Assembly (NCBI RefSeq): GCF_000237925.1
Contig: NC_031502.1
Coordinates: forward strand, 51,411,120-51,475,119
Origin: Schistosoma mansoni
Lineage: Eukaryota > Platyhelminthes > Trematoda > Strigeidida > Schistosomatidae
Direction: 5' to 3'
DNA: 64,000 nucleotides
In this document: piece after piece, positions 62,110-64,000 of the stretch
Layout of the letters: every line of letters starts with the position of its first letter
How positions within the stretch are numbered: position 1 is the first letter of the stretch
Notes under the pieces: generated by a model
Seen by the model: only the letters and a program-made list of their open reading frames with translations
Told to the model about the DNA's origin: nothing
The model's database searches: none
Position numbers and translations under genes: made by a program

Positions 62110-62625
62110 GTTGTGATATTATGCCCGGCTCTTATTACGTGATTTAGTCATCAATCGGAATACGACTTTTCCAATCTTAGCACTGTGTCAAACCAATGAT
62201 GTTCGACCGGTATGAGCAGCCTAGTGTCCTTATTGATCCTTTATCCACCTAGCCCTTCCAGTTTAGTCCAGAACTCCAATAACAGGTTCTGTTATGTGAA
62301 TCATTTATTTCAAGCATACTTGGTTTATATACCAGACAAACAGACCGCGTCAAACCATAAAATAGAAAATAATATTTGTACAAGATAAAGGCAAAATGTG
62401 GCTGTGAACGTGGAAGACAGTAATCAGTAAACTGAGTATAATTTAGGAACAGTAAATCGTATAATACTAACCATAGGTCAAAATGAAGCTTATGATAAGA
62501 TGAATATAGATATAAATAATTTAGTTATTGAATAGTCATACAATAAGAATATATGTAGAATATTAGTCCATTAATAGGTCCCAGAAGTTGCCCATAATTT
62601 CATCTTCACTAGGCTATAACATCCA
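62110..62625 (-). repeat. LTR fossil, family L2
   Basis: From tgttgtgatattatgcc to ctataaca, with atgagcagcctag, ccataaaatagaaaataata and aatcgtataatactaacc in the same order as 17350-17750. Includes an inverted TATA-like tggtttatatacc at 62330. Confidence 0.6.
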
Positions 62626-62639
62626 CTGTCTAACGACTC

Positions 62640-63060
62640 AACTCGTACATGATTGATTTAACACCAACAAGGAGTATTCAGCTAACACAAATCTGTTTGG
62701 TGAATATGCTGACAAAATGCAGAGTATGTAGAACAGCAGGAGATTACTGCACTGATACAAATTCTGTTTTACCTAATGGGTGCGAAGCAGTCTGTGAAGG
62801 TGCAATACATGCACAGACTACAAATGCTTGATGATGAACAAATTCAGATGGTTGGTTGTGTGGTGAGAAATGTTGAGTTCAGGCTTACAGTGTCGCAGAA
62901 CAATGTCGAATGTGGTTTAGAGAGTAGGCAAATTAACCTGAGGTGGTTGGCAAACGTGTTACACATGACCAAAATAATTCTGCATATTGTGGATAACTGT
63001 ATCATTGTTAACGCGCTCAGAAGTATCAATTTGCTTCTTTTTCAAGGGTGAGGTTTCATC
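62640..63060. other. Unassigned stretch
   Basis: Short overlapping ORFs at 62649-62831 and 62776-63051 (+) have Cys-containing products (for example CRVCRTAGDYC) that I do not recognise. They may be RT-element pieces. No call. Confidence 0.25.
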
Positions 63061-63720
63061 TAGTTCACTCAACAGAATGCTTCACTTCTGAAGTCGCTCA
63101 TCGTTCTTAGCTTCGCGAAGTAAGACATCTCCGAACTCCTTCATCGTCCTTATCTTTGTTTTTATACGACCTAGATCTTTCCATCACGTCATTCCAAACG
63201 TAGATTTCAATAATATATTTCAGCCTTATTTCTTCCAACATTTGTCTCACCAACGTTGATGGCACAGATGGCTCAAACACTGGATCCTCGCTTTCCACCT
63301 TGTTAAGAAGTATCTGTCTTAATTCTAACAGTCGTTTACGAAGCTCAAGCTGTCTAATCTATAACTCAATGCTTTCTACTTCTGTCTTTTTAGGAATGGC
63401 TTCTTCGTCACCCATCCCACGTTTGGTACTTACATAGGGGTCGACTAAGAGATAACTATCCTTTAGGTTTGGTTTCCCATTACCAAAACACAAGATTTGA
63501 AGAAGTAAATGAGTTCAACTTGGAAACTTGTAAAATAATATTTTCAGCAATCAAATCATCTGTTTCTTCTGAACTATCCGTACTGTACTTCATTTCCCTG
63601 ATCCGCATCATTGTCAGACCAAATTAACAGAACCAATTTTATACTAGAGTTGTCTACTGAAGAGATTCAAACCACTTTGAACCAGAGTTGAGAACTGTTG
63701 AATCTATCGAAGCGTCTCAA
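63060..63720 (-). mobile_element. Gag-like retroelement fossil
   Basis: The minus strand reads MGDEEAIPKKTEVESIE, then LRKRLLELRQILLNKVESE and VRQMLEEIRLKYIIEIYVWN, a charged helical start as in gag-like proteins of LTR retroelements. Broken and partial. Sequence to the window end (ttctttattgaataat at about 63782 on the + strand) could be its LTR side, with an inverted poly(A)-signal-like motif; this is uncertain. Confidence 0.4.
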
Positions 63721-64000
63721 TTACCCGATTGCGATACGCGCAAAATCATAGTTCACAAAACAACGATTTGTTTAAAAAGCGGTTCTTTATTGAATAATAT
63801 ACATAAATTAGTTACAAACCTCAACGTGTGAGGTATCTGTGACGTTTACCACATCTGAAGATCTGAAATAAAAAGGGCTTCCTGTTGTAGTAAAAATATA
63901 GAATGATTACAACAAATGATAGTGAAAATGACAGCTTTTAGCTGTGTCTGAACTTGGTAACAGTCTATTAACAAGCAAAAACCGAACCAAGAGTAAACTA
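63721..64000. other. Window end, possible LTR-like flank
   Basis: AT-rich. No ORF or repeat shared with the rest of the window. Its place upstream (minus strand) of the gag-like fossil is the only hint. Confidence 0.25.

Overview
The window looks like nuclear DNA of a blood fluke (genus Schistosoma). It is AT-rich and intron-rich. It carries hammerhead-ribozyme retroposons of the Smalpha type, RTE-type LINEs ending in short tandem tails, a Penelope-like remnant, and several LTR fossils. I cannot tell the species from sequence alone. Two runs of exactly 200 N (31148-31347 and 58863-59062) are scaffold gaps.

There are two host gene families. (1) A DZIP1/Iguana-like gene (cilium and Hedgehog-linked C2H2 zinc-finger, coiled-coil protein) runs on the + strand from before the window to its stop at 23850. 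Eleven exons here join in frame to 820 codons including the stop. (2) Two copies of a retinol-dehydrogenase-like short-chain dehydrogenase (SDR) lie on the + strand at 27684-30020 and 55557-58663. The second has three exons and 326 aa. The first has only two exons in the window.

Between and around these genes is a large, rearranged segmental duplication. The block 38196-49200 is a direct but internally deleted copy of about 5691-21900. It holds a piece of DZIP1 exon 7 and full copies of exons 8, 9 and 10, but lacks both gene ends. The block 32830-37810 is an inverted, rearranged copy of the 3' part of DZIP1 plus an old LINE. 51960-52510 repeats 24690-25250 directly, while 54240-55345 repeats 25640-26740 in inverted orientation just before the second SDR gene.

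Introns and spacers are filled with mobile elements: two tRNA-like SINE families that both carry hammerhead ribozymes (Smalpha, and a second family I call SINE-2); LINE-1 (RTE/SR2-like) and LINE-2 (a second EN+RT LINE family); a Penelope-like remnant (RT thumb plus GIY-YIG); a Ty3/Gypsy-like gag/protease fossil with one LTR; and solo LTRs of two further families. The most interesting signal is in the hammerheads. Their stem III is an 8-nt self-complementary palindrome that differs between copies but stays palindromic, which fits cleavage as dimers, and some SINE-2 units sit tail-to-head. From about 59.2 kb to the end I see only repeats, LTR fossils and sequence I cannot assign.
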